Assembly (NCBI RefSeq): GCF_016756615.1
Contig: NZ_AP023262.1
Span: 62,001 to 126,000 of the forward strand
Length of the DNA: 64,000 bases
Source: Mesorhizobium sp. L-8-3
GTDB taxonomy: Bacteria > Pseudomonadota > Alphaproteobacteria > Rhizobiales > Rhizobiaceae
Reading direction: 5' to 3'
Positions within the stretch are counted from its first letter, which is position 1. The number at the start of each line of letters is the position of its first letter. The position numbers and the translations under genes are program-made. The notes below the pieces were generated by a model. The model did not search any database. It was not told where the DNA came from and saw only the letters and a list, made by a program, of their open reading frames with translations. Positions 17,427 through 25,176 of this stretch are shown in pieces.

Positions 17427-18370
17427 CCGAACTCCTGATGACCGTCTTCTCCGCGACGTTCTTCGTGACCATCGTGCGCACCTCGACGCCGCTGCTCCTG
17501 GCCACGCTGGGCGGGCTGGTCGCTGACCTCTCCGGCGCGCTCAACGTGGCGCTGGAAGGCATGATGCTCGTGGGCTGCTTCACCGCCGTCATCGTGTCGG
17601 TCTACGCGCCCTGGTACGTCGCCGTGGCTGCGGCTCTCGCTGCCGGCGCGCTGCTCGGCGCTGTGATGGCCTTCTTCCATCTCAGGCTCAAGGCCGACAT
17701 CATCCTGGTCGGCTTCGCCATCAACATCTTCGCGGCCGGCGGCACCGTCTTCGCGCTCACCCAGGCGACCGGCGGCGACAAGGGCACCTCGATCAATCTC
17801 GTCTCCAAGGCGGTTCCGGCGCTCGACCTGACCTTCCTCGCCGGCGTGCCTGCCGTCGGAGACATGGCTGTGCGTTTCCTTTCCGGCCACTCACTCCTGT
17901 CCTGGCTCGCCGCGCTGCTCGTCTTCGCGCTCTGGTACTTCCTCTACCGCACGCCCTGGGGCTCCTGGCTGCGCGGCGTCGGCGAATATCCGGCCGCGGC
18001 CGCGGCGGCCGGTATCCCCGTCAACGCCGTCCGCGCCTGGGGCCTGCTCGCTTCGGGGGCGCTGGCCGGGCTGGGCGGCGCCCAGCTCGCAATGTTCAAC
18101 TATATCGGCTTCACGCGCGACATGACGGCAGGACGCGGCTTCATCGCGCTCGGCGCCGTACTGCTCGGCGCGCGCCATCCCGTCGGCGCGCTTCTTGCCG
18201 CCCTGCTGTTCGGCATGTTCGAAGCGCTCTCGGTGGTCATGCCGGGCCTCTTCAACTGGATGCCGGCCGAGATCATCCGCATGATCCCCTTCATCGTCAC
18301 CGTGCTCGCCCTGGTGCTCTTCAGCTACCGCGTCATGCTCGCGCGCCGCATGATGGCAGGCGCCAGATGA
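17423..18370 (+). CDS. Nucleoside ABC importer, permease 2
   Basis: 315 residues, about nine membrane helices. The family signature SGALNVALEGMMLVGCF is near residue 35, VGFAINIFAAGGT near 95, and SWLRGVGEYPAAAAAAGI near 180. The ATG at 17423 overlaps the stop of permease 1; an open frame extends further upstream but only as a shadow of permease 1. Forms the heterodimeric channel with permease 1. Confidence 0.92.
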   Translation: MTELLMTVFSATFFVTIVRTSTPLLLATLGGLVADLSGALNVALEGMMLVGCFTAVIVSVYAPWYVAVAAALAAGALLGAVMAFFHLRLKADIILVGFAINIFAAGGTVFALTQATGGDKGTSINLVSKAVPALDLTFLAGVPAVGDMAVRFLSGHSLLSWLAALLVFALWYFLYRTPWGSWLRGVGEYPAAAAAAGIPVNAVRAWGLLASGALAGLGGAQLAMFNYIGFTRDMTAGRGFIALGAVLLGARHPVGALLAALLFGMFEALSVVMPGLFNWMPAEIIRMIPFIVTVLALVLFSYRVMLARRMMAGAR

Positions 18371-20223
18371 GCCTGCCGGACGATCTCATCCTCGACGCCG
18401 CCGACGAGGTGGCGATCCGCCAGAACCTGACGCTGGTGGCGCTCGGCAAACATCCGGCCGACCGCGTGATCGAGGTCGGCCGCCTGCTCGCCGTCCATGC
18501 CAATCACTGGCTCCACGACCAGGAGATCGCGATCTCGGGCCGGCGCATCGCCTATGTCGGCCCCATCGGCTCCTATCGCGGCACGGTCCGTGAGCGCATC
18601 TGCCATCGCGGCCTTTCGGCGGTGCCGGGATTCGGCGAAGTCCACAAGCATATCGAATCCACCCATCTGACGCCCGAGTTCGAGGCCGCCCTCGTGCTGC
18701 CGCGCGGCAACACCTGGACATGCGAGGCGAGCCACGAATTCGCCAATGTGAACGGCGCGAAGAACACCGAGTTCTGGCAAAAGGCACGGCGCGCGGGGTC
18801 GCCGCTCAAGGTGTTTGTCCAGCCCGGTTCGGCGGTGCCGCCCAGCGCATGGGAAGAGAGCGGCGGCTGGTACGGCTACGACGAGCAGAAGCGCTTCCTG
18901 GCCGGCGACCTCTCGGTGACCGGCCTCGACGAGGTGATGGACTGGCCCTCCGTCTCGGACCCCGCCAATCCCGGCTACCAGCGCATGTGGGGCATGATCC
19001 GCGCCACCTTCGAGATGCGCGGCGTCGTCGAGGGCCACGGCTCCGGCCTGACCGACCCGCACGACATCTCGGCTTTCGTCGCGGCCGGGCTCTCCTCCGA
19101 CCACGAGGTATGGGCACTGGACGAGGCGTGGGACCGGCTGATGCGCGGTATCTTCACCGAGATCAGGCCCTTCTCCTTCGATGCCATCCTTCCCGGTCTG
19201 ATCGAACGCGGCCTGAGGGACTGGTCGAACGTCGCTTTCACCACCGACGACCGCAGCGCTTCCGAGACGCTGCGCCTCGGCGCAAGCGACCACAATGTGC
19301 GCCATGCCGTCGGGCATGGGCTCGCGCCGGAGATCGCCATCCAGTGCGCGACGATCAATCCGGCCCGCCATATGCGTATCGATGCGTGGGTCGGCTCGAT
19401 CACGCCGGGCCGCTACGCCGACATTGTGCTGTTGGGCGACGTGCCCTCGATCGACATCGCCCATGTCTATGCGGATGGGCAACTGGTTTCCAACGCCAGG
19501 ACCTATGTCGGCCCGGTGCCTGCGATCGACTGGCCCGACTGGGCGACCAGGACGATGAATGTCGGGCGGCGTCTCGACGCGGAGGATTTCGAGATTGCCG
19601 CCGAGCCCGGACGGAAGACCATGCAGGCGGCGGTGCTGAGGCCATTCCACTGGAACGAGGACTTTCTCGTGGAGGAACTGTCCGTGGTCGACGGAGCCGT
19701 CCAGCGCGATGCCGGGATCACCAAATGGGCGCTGGTCGACCGCTATCGCGGCGACGGCGCCGTGGCAAAGATGTTCTGGACGGGCTGCGGCCCGGAAGAC
19801 CCTGATACCGCGCTCGCCTGCTCGGTCGCCCATGACAGCCACAATGTCTGGGTGATCGGCTCATCCGATGCGGCCATGGCTGCGGCGGTCAACCGGCTCC
19901 AGGAGATCGACGGCGGCTGGGTGCTGGTGCATCGCGGCGCCGTGGCCGGCGAGGTGCGCTACGAGGTTGCCGGATTGATGACCGCACGCCCGGCGGAGGC
20001 GCTCGATGCCGAGATGCAGGAATTCTACCGGGCGGCGGAAAAGGTGACGTGGATGTACAAGCCTTCGGCGCTCAATCTCTGGAAGCCGGGATTCCCCGAA
20101 TTCCTGATCTTCGCGACGCTGACATGCTCGCCCTGGCGCTGGGTGCTGGTCGCGCCCTCCAAGCTCGCGCCCGAAGGCTTCGTGAACGTGCAGACGGGTG
20201 AAACCCACAAGGTGGTCTGGTAA
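18367..20223 (+). CDS. Adenine deaminase-like amidohydrolase
   Basis: 618 residues, the length of Ade-type adenine deaminases, and overlapping permease 2 by ATGA. Recognisable are PGFGEVHKHIESTHLTPEFE near residue 80 (canonical: PG-IDAHVHIESS), SHEFANVNG near 120 (canonical DPHEIANV-G), EGHGSGL near 218, TDDR near 290, and ATINPARHM with SITPGRYADIVLL near 330-355. The metal motif is HKH rather than HVH, and the Asp-Pro before His is changed to Ala-Ser. The protein may therefore deaminate a different purine or related ring, or have changed metal use. It is the last gene of the nucleoside operon, which fits removal of amino groups from freed bases. Confidence 0.8.
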   Translation: MSLPDDLILDAADEVAIRQNLTLVALGKHPADRVIEVGRLLAVHANHWLHDQEIAISGRRIAYVGPIGSYRGTVRERICHRGLSAVPGFGEVHKHIESTHLTPEFEAALVLPRGNTWTCEASHEFANVNGAKNTEFWQKARRAGSPLKVFVQPGSAVPPSAWEESGGWYGYDEQKRFLAGDLSVTGLDEVMDWPSVSDPANPGYQRMWGMIRATFEMRGVVEGHGSGLTDPHDISAFVAAGLSSDHEVWALDEAWDRLMRGIFTEIRPFSFDAILPGLIERGLRDWSNVAFTTDDRSASETLRLGASDHNVRHAVGHGLAPEIAIQCATINPARHMRIDAWVGSITPGRYADIVLLGDVPSIDIAHVYADGQLVSNARTYVGPVPAIDWPDWATRTMNVGRRLDAEDFEIAAEPGRKTMQAAVLRPFHWNEDFLVEELSVVDGAVQRDAGITKWALVDRYRGDGAVAKMFWTGCGPEDPDTALACSVAHDSHNVWVIGSSDAAMAAAVNRLQEIDGGWVLVHRGAVAGEVRYEVAGLMTARPAEALDAEMQEFYRAAEKVTWMYKPSALNLWKPGFPEFLIFATLTCSPWRWVLVAPSKLAPEGFVNVQTGETHKVVW

Positions 20224-20414
20224 TCCCGTCATATCGCCGGCCGGCACAAATCCCTGCCCGCGCCAGTGGTTGTGGGAACGATATTTCGCGATAAACGGGA
20301 AACACGCCAGCACTATCTTATCGCGAGGCGATTTACGCCCGCTTCGTTCTCGAAACCGGCTGGATTTGCGCTATGATGCAGAAAAATTCCGCACGGTCAC
20401 AAGGGAGAATGGCG

Positions 20415-21074
20415 ATGGGCCTTCGCATCAACGACACTGCACCCGACTTTACCGCCGAGACGACGCACGGCACGATCAACTTCCACGAATGGATCGGGGA
20501 CGGCTGGGCCGTGCTGTTCTCGCATCCGAAGAACTTCACGCCGGTCTGCACCACCGAACTCGGAACCATGGCCGGGTTGGAGGGCGAGTTCACGAAACGC
20601 GGCGCAAAGATCATCGGCATCTCCGTCGATCCGGTCGAGGACCACAACAGATGGAAGGACGATATCCGCAAGGCCACCGGCCAGGCGGTCGACTATCCGC
20701 TGATCGGCGACCGCGATCTCAAGGTGGCAAAGCTCTACGATATGCTGCCCGCCGACGCCGGCGACAGCGCCGCCGGCCGCACACCTGCAGACAATGCCAC
20801 CGTGCGCTCGGTCTATGTGATCGGCCCCGACAAGAAGATCAAGCTGGTGCTCACCTATCCGATGACCACCGGCCGAAACTTCGACGAGATCCTGCGGGCG
20901 ATCGATTCGATCCAGCTCACGGCCAAGCACCAGGTCGCGACACCTGCCAACTGGAAACAGGGCGAGGACGTGATCATCACCGCGGCGGTATCGAACGAGG
21001 ACGCCATCAAGCGCTTCGGTGCCTTCGAGACAATCCTGCCGTATCTGAGGAAGACCAAGCAGCCGACGGCCTGA
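20415..21074 (+). CDS. 1-Cys peroxiredoxin (Prx6-type)
   Basis: 219 residues from ATG at 20415, seven bases after AAGGGAGA. Peroxidatic Cys45 lies in SHPKNFTPVCTTELG, the Prx6 variant of P-T-C. No second conserved Cys is seen at a resolving position, so it is a 1-Cys type reducing peroxides with an external thiol. The C-terminal part contains NWKQGEDVIITAAVSNEDA and ends FGAFETILPYLRKTKQPTA, as in the long 1-Cys branch. A candidate -10, TATGAT at 20372-20377, lies upstream. It is not obviously linked to the nucleoside operon. Confidence 0.93.
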   Translation: MGLRINDTAPDFTAETTHGTINFHEWIGDGWAVLFSHPKNFTPVCTTELGTMAGLEGEFTKRGAKIIGISVDPVEDHNRWKDDIRKATGQAVDYPLIGDRDLKVAKLYDMLPADAGDSAAGRTPADNATVRSVYVIGPDKKIKLVLTYPMTTGRNFDEILRAIDSIQLTAKHQVATPANWKQGEDVIITAAVSNEDAIKRFGAFETILPYLRKTKQPTA

Positions 21075-21265
21075 GGCGGCTCGGGGCTGCTGCAGTGCCA
21101 CCCAGACCGGTCTTGACCGTTGGCGCTGGCCCCTCATCCGCCTGCCGGCACCTTCTCCCCGTCATGGACGGGGAGAAGACGGCCGGCCGCTATGGCAGCC
21201 CTCATTCTGCGACGTCGAAGATTGGCGAAACCCTTGAAGACATTGATCTTCTCCCCGTTCACGGG

Positions 21266-21708
21266 CTAGGGCATATACACATCTCTCGAGCCCAACCGTT
21301 ACCTGGTCTCGTCCTTTGCCCGTTTTGGTCGACCGCCGCGCTCCCTGGAGCACCCCTCATCCGACCCAGCCTGTATTTCGGCGTCACCCTTGAGCCCAGC
21401 ACGATCGTAGGGGCCGAAATACAGTCTGGGCCACCTTCTCCCACAAGGGGAGAAGGGAGAGCTTGGCTTCGACGGTTCCGCAAATCGCCGACGTTGAAGG
21501 TTGGCGGCAACGCCTCTGCAATCCTGCCTTCTCCCCTTGTGGGAGAAGGTGGCCCAGACAGTATTTCGGCTCCGGCGGTGATGACGGGCTCGACAGTCGA
21601 GCCGAAATACTGGCTGGGTCGGATGAGGGGTGCTCCAGGGAGCGCGGTGGTCGACGAGGCGTTGCAGCAGGCCGCGTCCCTTGCAGAAGAGATGTGTATA
21701 TGCCCTAG
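21266..21708. mobile_element. MITE-like element, 443 bp, 21-bp terminal inverted repeats
   Basis: Both ends carry the same 21 bp in inverse orientation, CTAGGGCATATACACATC followed by TCT (21266-21286 and 21688-21708). The flanking 10 bp, CGTTCACGGG, occur at 21256-21265 and again at 22556-22565, on the far side once the IS is removed, as a target duplication. Much of the interior is a long inverted repeat, including the arms GGAGCACCCCTCATCCGACC at both sides and a core also present at 30595-30646. No transposase gene is inside, so it would move in trans. The right end is broken by an IS5-family insertion. Confidence 0.75.
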
Positions 21709-22551
21709 GGTCTGTCGACATTCACCTGACGGCGAGGACGGTTGCGACGAGATGAACGGTGGCCCGGTAACTGGTGTCGGTTTTGTCGTAGCGTGTGGCG
21801 ACGCGCCGGAATTCCTTGATCTTCTGGAAGAAGTTTTCGACCAGATGGCGCCATTTGTACATCTCTTCGTCATAGGGAATGTTTTTAGCGCGGCTGGCCA
21901 TTGGCGGGATGACCGCCAGAGCGCCGCGCTGGTCGAGTTCGAGACGCAGCCAGTCGCTGTCGAAGGCTTTGTCGCCGAGGAGCGCGCCAAGCGCGACGCC
22001 GTCAAGCAGCGGCTTGACGCCGATGCTGTCGTGGCGTTGGCCAGGCAGCAGGATGAAGCGGGCGAGATTGCCGAGCGCATCGACGAGCGCCACGATTTTG
22101 GTGGTCAGGCCGCCGCGCGATTTGCCGATGGCCTGATTTTGAGTCCCCCTTTTGCGCCGGTCCCGTGCCGGTGGACCTTGACGATGGTGCCGTCGATGAG
22201 CGCGTACTCGAAATCGAGATCTCCCGACGGTTCAACGAATATCCGCTCGAAAACGCCTTTCTCGGCCCAACGCCGAAAGCGCTTCCATACCGAGGACCAT
22301 TTGCCGAACTCTGGCGGCAGATCGCGCCACGGCGCGCCAGCCCGAACAAGCCACAGCACCGCTTCTACGAAAAGCCGATTATCCTCGCCGGAGCGGCCGG
22401 GGTCCCCTTCCTTCCCAGGAACAAGGGGTGCCAGGCGTTCCCACTGTGCGTCAGTCAGCACCATCCGAATCAAGGCCGATCTCCATTTTTCAGCCTTGAA
22501 TCAAATTTCGACCGCTTCCGGAATCGCGGCGGCCACGAATGTCGACAGACC
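21709..22551 (-). mobile_element. IS5-family insertion sequence, IS427-like, about 843 bp
   Basis: Terminal inverted repeats GGTCTGTCGACATTC (21709-21723) and GAATGTCGACAGACC (22537-22551) are perfect over 15 bp. A direct CTAG flanks both ends (21705-21708 and 22552-22555), consistent with the 2-4 bp TA-centred duplication of this group. The left CTAG is also the last four bases of the MITE-like element. The transposase is on the minus strand. Both ends and both transposase parts appear intact, so the element could be active. Confidence 0.88.
21722..22473 (-). CDS. IS5-family (IS427 group) transposase, two frames joined by -1 frameshift
   Basis: The first frame (22473 down to 22105, 122 residues) starts MIRMVLTDAQWERLAPLVPG and holds the first catalytic Asp in LIDGTIVKVHRHG. 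The second (ending at 21722) holds the other two, Asp in ALLGDKAFDSDWL and Glu in VENFFQKIKEFRR. The two frames overlap at a minus-strand GCAAAAGGGGGA stretch (about 22144-22155), where slipping back one base would join them through GGTQNQAIGKSRGG. Fused product is about 250 residues with a full DDE triad. Programmed frameshifting in an A-then-G run is usual in this IS group, so this need not be a dead gene. Confidence 0.85.
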
Positions 22552-22660
22552 CTAGCGTTCACGGGGAGAAGGTGCCGGCAGGCGGATGAGGGGCAGGCAC
22601 CAACGGTCAAGGTACCGGCGCCACGGCTTTGGGGTGAAAATTCTACCGTTCCAACAGTCC

Positions 22661-23182
22661 CTACCGCTCCAGCAGGATGATCGGCCCGCCGTGGAACTCC
22701 GTCCGGGCAAATTCGCGAAAGCCGAGCTTCTCCGCCACGCGCAATGAGGCGGTGTTTTCGGGATCGATCATGCAGGTGATGCGCTTATCAGGGAAATTGT
22801 CCCCGCCCCAAACCAATGCCGCGCCGACGGCTTCGGTCGCGAAGCCTTTCCCATGCGCCGCCGGACGAAGGGCCCATCCGGCTTCGAGCGTGCCTTCGAG
22901 GCTCGGCTTGAGGTCGCGCCGCAATTCGTGGAAGCCGACTTCGCCGAGCAGTTCCCCGCTCGCCTTCTTCTCGACCGCCCAGAAGCCGAAGCCCATGACC
23001 TGCCACATGCCGGCGATCCTCAGGAAGCGGACCCAGGCCTGATCCCGCGGAAACGGCGTTCCGCCGATAAAGCGGGTGACATCGGGGTCGCTCCACATCC
23101 GGGCATGGGCGTCGAAATCATCGGGCCGATGAGCGCGCAGGATCAGGCGATCCGTTTCCAGCGTCGGAATGATGGTGGGCAT
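22661..23182 (-). CDS. GNAT family N-acetyltransferase (RimJ/RimL-like)
   Basis: 173 residues from ATG at 23182, directly giving MPTIIPTLETDRLILRAHRPDD, the standard beginning of this branch. The acetyl-CoA loop is AHGKGFATEAVGAALVWG near residues 110-127 (Q/RxxGxG/A form), and NTASLRVAEKLGFRE near 145 is the C-terminal helix-strand signature. It would acetylate an amino group of a protein or small molecule; the target is unknown. It is the first gene after the repeat and IS region and shows no clear operon partner. Confidence 0.85.
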   Translation of the reverse strand: MPTIIPTLETDRLILRAHRPDDFDAHARMWSDPDVTRFIGGTPFPRDQAWVRFLRIAGMWQVMGFGFWAVEKKASGELLGEVGFHELRRDLKPSLEGTLEAGWALRPAAHGKGFATEAVGAALVWGGDNFPDKRITCMIDPENTASLRVAEKLGFREFARTEFHGGPIILLER

Positions 23183-23268
23183 CGGGGGCTCTTTGTCTGG
23201 TGCTGCCCTGGGCAATCCCGGCGAATGCGCAACAGCCTTGCATGCGGAATTGCGTGAGAACGATCAGA

Positions 23269-24492
23269 TCAGGACCTGACCAGCCTCTCGGCGATCAGGG
23301 CGGCGAGGCGTGTCGCCACCTCCTGCTTGGTCATTTCGGACCACTCCTCGACGCCTGATTTCGAGACGATCTTGACCCGGTTGCGGTCGCCGCCCATCAC
23401 TCCGGCGCCGTCCTCCCCGTGCGAGACGTCGTTGGCGACGATGACATCCGCGCCCTTCTTCTTCAGCTTCGCTTCGGCATTGCGCAGCACGTCCTGCGTT
23501 TCCGCCGCGAAGCCTACGACGAGGCCGGGCCGGCTGCTATGATGGCCGATACCGGCCAGTATGTCGGGGTTCTCGACCATTTTGAGCACAGGCGGCCCCT
23601 CGCCCGCGACCTTCTTGATCTTCTCGCCGGCCGACGTCTCGGTGCGCCAGTCGGCAACCGCCGCGACGAAGACGGCGGCATGGGCAGGAAGCAGCGCCTC
23701 GACCGCATCGCGCATCTGCCTTGCGCTCTCGACATGCTGTGTCGTCACGCCGGCTGGATCGGCCAGCGTCACAGGCCCGGAGACCAGCCGGACATCGGCG
23801 CCAAGCGCGGCAAGCGCGGCGGCAATGGCATGGCCCTGCTTGCCGGACGAGCGGTTGGCTATATAGCGCACCGGATCGATCGGCTCGTGGGTCGGACCCG
23901 AGGTCACGATGATCTTCTTGCCGGCCAAGGGCTTTTCCGGCACCGGCCCGAGGATCGCCTCGACGGCGGCCACGATCTCCAGCGGCTCGGCCATGCGGCC
24001 TTCGCCCGCCTCCGTCGCCTCGGCCATCTCGCCCTTGTTGGGTCCGACGAAGGCGACGCCATCCTTCTCCAGCGTCGCACGGTTGCGGCGGGTGGCCGGA
24101 TGCGACCACATGCGCGGATTCATCGCCGGCGCCATCAAGACCTGCTTGTCGGTCGCCAGCAGAACCGCCGAGGCGAGGTCGTCGGCGAGGCCGTTGGCGA
24201 GCTTGCCCATCAGGTCGGCGGTCGCGGGGGCGACGACCAGCAGATCAGCCTCGCGTGACAGCCTGATGTGGCCGACGTCCTGCTCGTCCTGCCGGTCGAA
24301 CAGATCGGTGAAGACATGGTCGGCCGACAGTGCGCCGGCGGCAAGTGGGGTCACGAATTGCTGGGCCGCCGCCGTCATCACGCAGCGCACCGACGCCCCG
24401 CGCTCGCGCAGGCGCCGGATCAGGTCCAGGCTCTTATAGGCCGCGATGCCGCCACCGATAATGAGGAGAATGCGTTTGCCCGAAAGGGTCAT
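23269..24492 (-). CDS. coaBC: Bifunctional phosphopantothenoylcysteine synthetase/decarboxylase
   Basis: 407 residues. It joins cysteine to phosphopantothenate (CoaB) and decarboxylates the product (CoaC) in coenzyme A synthesis. CoaC is the N-terminal flavoprotein (residues 1-180): RILLIIGGGIAAYKSLDLIRRL and PAMNPRMWSHPAT. CoaB is the C-terminal half: KKIIVTSGPTHEPIDPVRYIANRSSGKQG near 195-223 and VGFAAETQD near 335. At the place of the E. coli active-site Cys158 the sequence reads GEMAEATEAGEGRMAEP with no Cys. It follows ubiB and the toxin-antitoxin genes on the same strand. Confidence 0.95.
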   Translation of the reverse strand: MTLSGKRILLIIGGGIAAYKSLDLIRRLRERGASVRCVMTAAAQQFVTPLAAGALSADHVFTDLFDRQDEQDVGHIRLSREADLLVVAPATADLMGKLANGLADDLASAVLLATDKQVLMAPAMNPRMWSHPATRRNRATLEKDGVAFVGPNKGEMAEATEAGEGRMAEPLEIVAAVEAILGPVPEKPLAGKKIIVTSGPTHEPIDPVRYIANRSSGKQGHAIAAALAALGADVRLVSGPVTLADPAGVTTQHVESARQMRDAVEALLPAHAAVFVAAVADWRTETSAGEKIKKVAGEGPPVLKMVENPDILAGIGHHSSRPGLVVGFAAETQDVLRNAEAKLKKKGADVIVANDVSHGEDGAGVMGGDRNRVKIVSKSGVEEWSEMTKQEVATRLAALIAERLVRS

Positions 24493-24501
24493 GGTCCCAT
24501 C

Positions 24502-24912
24502 TCATGCGGGCTTCAATGCCGGCTCGACATCAGCGTGAATGAAATCGTTGCCCTTGAAAAGTAGCGGCAACCGTCGGGTCTTGGCGAGAGCATAAGCGAA
24601 ACAGTCCCCCATATTCAGGTCGGCCGGATGGCCCGTGCCACGCCCGAAGCGAAAATAGGCAGCCTTGGCGACAGCCAACTGATCGAGGTCGAAGGGGACG
24701 ATATCAGGTGAAAGGCTCTCGATGAGAACGTCCAGGCGCCTGCGCCCTTCGTCCAGTCGCCTTCGGGAGACAACGCAAGCCGCTTCAAGCAACGTTGCAG
24801 TGCTGAGAAACAAGGCGTCGGCTTGATGAAAGGCCTGCTTGTAGAGCATTACGTCTGGCTCGTCGTTGAGCACCGCGATCAAGGCTGACGTATCGACGGC
24901 GAAGGTGATCAC
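24502..24912 (-). CDS. PIN-domain toxin (VapC/FitB-like ribonuclease)
   Basis: 136 residues, GTG start at 24912 overlapping the antitoxin stop (GTGA), so the two are translationally coupled. PIN-domain acids are visible: Asp7 (FAVDTSALIAVL), Glu43 (ATLLEAACVVS), Asp103 (NMGDCFAYALA), Asp123 (KGNDFIHAD), which bind magnesium in the ribonuclease site. The GDCFAYALAK and LLFKGNDF motifs are the FitB/VapC type. It would cut RNA when not bound by the antitoxin. It lies between ubiB and coaBC, an unusual place for that otherwise conserved gene order, so it was probably inserted. Confidence 0.88.
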   Translation of the reverse strand: MITFAVDTSALIAVLNDEPDVMLYKQAFHQADALFLSTATLLEAACVVSRRRLDEGRRRLDVLIESLSPDIVPFDLDQLAVAKAAYFRFGRGTGHPADLNMGDCFAYALAKTRRLPLLFKGNDFIHADVEPALKPA

Positions 24913-25154
24913 AACAGGCCTTCGTCCCACATCTCATCCGTGAGTTTTTTGAGATCGAAGGGCTGTGGGGGCTTGACGCCCAAACGCGTCATTTCCTCGA
25001 TCGTCGGCTTTCGCCTCCGTTTGCCGTCGTCAGTGACGCTTCTTGCCAAGGTATCCCGGACTTCCTGCTCCATCGAAACGCCGCGAGCGGCAGCGCGCTC
25101 GCGCAGCTTCTGCTTCACGACATCGTCAAGATTGCGGATGGTCAAACTGCCCAT
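24909..25154 (-). CDS. Ribbon-helix-helix antitoxin (VapB/FitA-like) paired with PIN toxin
   Basis: 81 residues from ATG at 25154 with AAAGAGGCG upstream. The N-terminal MGSLTIRNLDDVVKQKLRERAAARGVSMEQEVRDTL is a FitA-type ribbon-helix-helix DNA-binding domain (Arc-like fold). The C-terminal tail, KPPQPFDLKKLTDEMWDEGLL, is the toxin-wrapping part. It should neutralise the PIN toxin and bind its own promoter. Only 22 bp separate it from the second antitoxin-like gene upstream on the same strand. Confidence 0.88.
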   Translation of the reverse strand: MGSLTIRNLDDVVKQKLRERAAARGVSMEQEVRDTLARSVTDDGKRRRKPTIEEMTRLGVKPPQPFDLKKLTDEMWDEGLL

Positions 25155-25176
25155 GGCTCGCCTCTTTCCAACAACA

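Larger units (their letters stand above)
21112..22619. repeat. RIME-like palindromic repeat, interrupted by two insertions
   Basis: The outer arms are near-perfect inverted copies, about 21112-21163 and 22561-22618, reading ccggt..ttgaccgttgg then CCCCTCATCCGCCTGCCGG and CACCTTCTCCCCGT. Between the left arm and 21265 lies a short spacer with a second CTTCTCCCCGTTCACGGG stretch. Elements of this look (palindrome arms ending CTTCTCCCC) are known as intergenic repeats of Rhizobiales; none encodes protein. A MITE-like element and an IS are nested inside. Confidence 0.75.

Noticed and set aside
20290..20330. OxyR-like or other operator before the peroxiredoxin gene
   Set aside because: TTCGCGATAA and TTATCGCGAG occur but do not form a convincing OxyR spacing.
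21112..22619. CRISPR array suggested by repeated short units
   Set aside because: Repeats are inverted arms of mobile elements, without regular spacers or cas genes.
22853..23257. Plus-strand frames over the GNAT gene
   Set aside because: Antisense to a gene with an acetyl-CoA loop and correct length.
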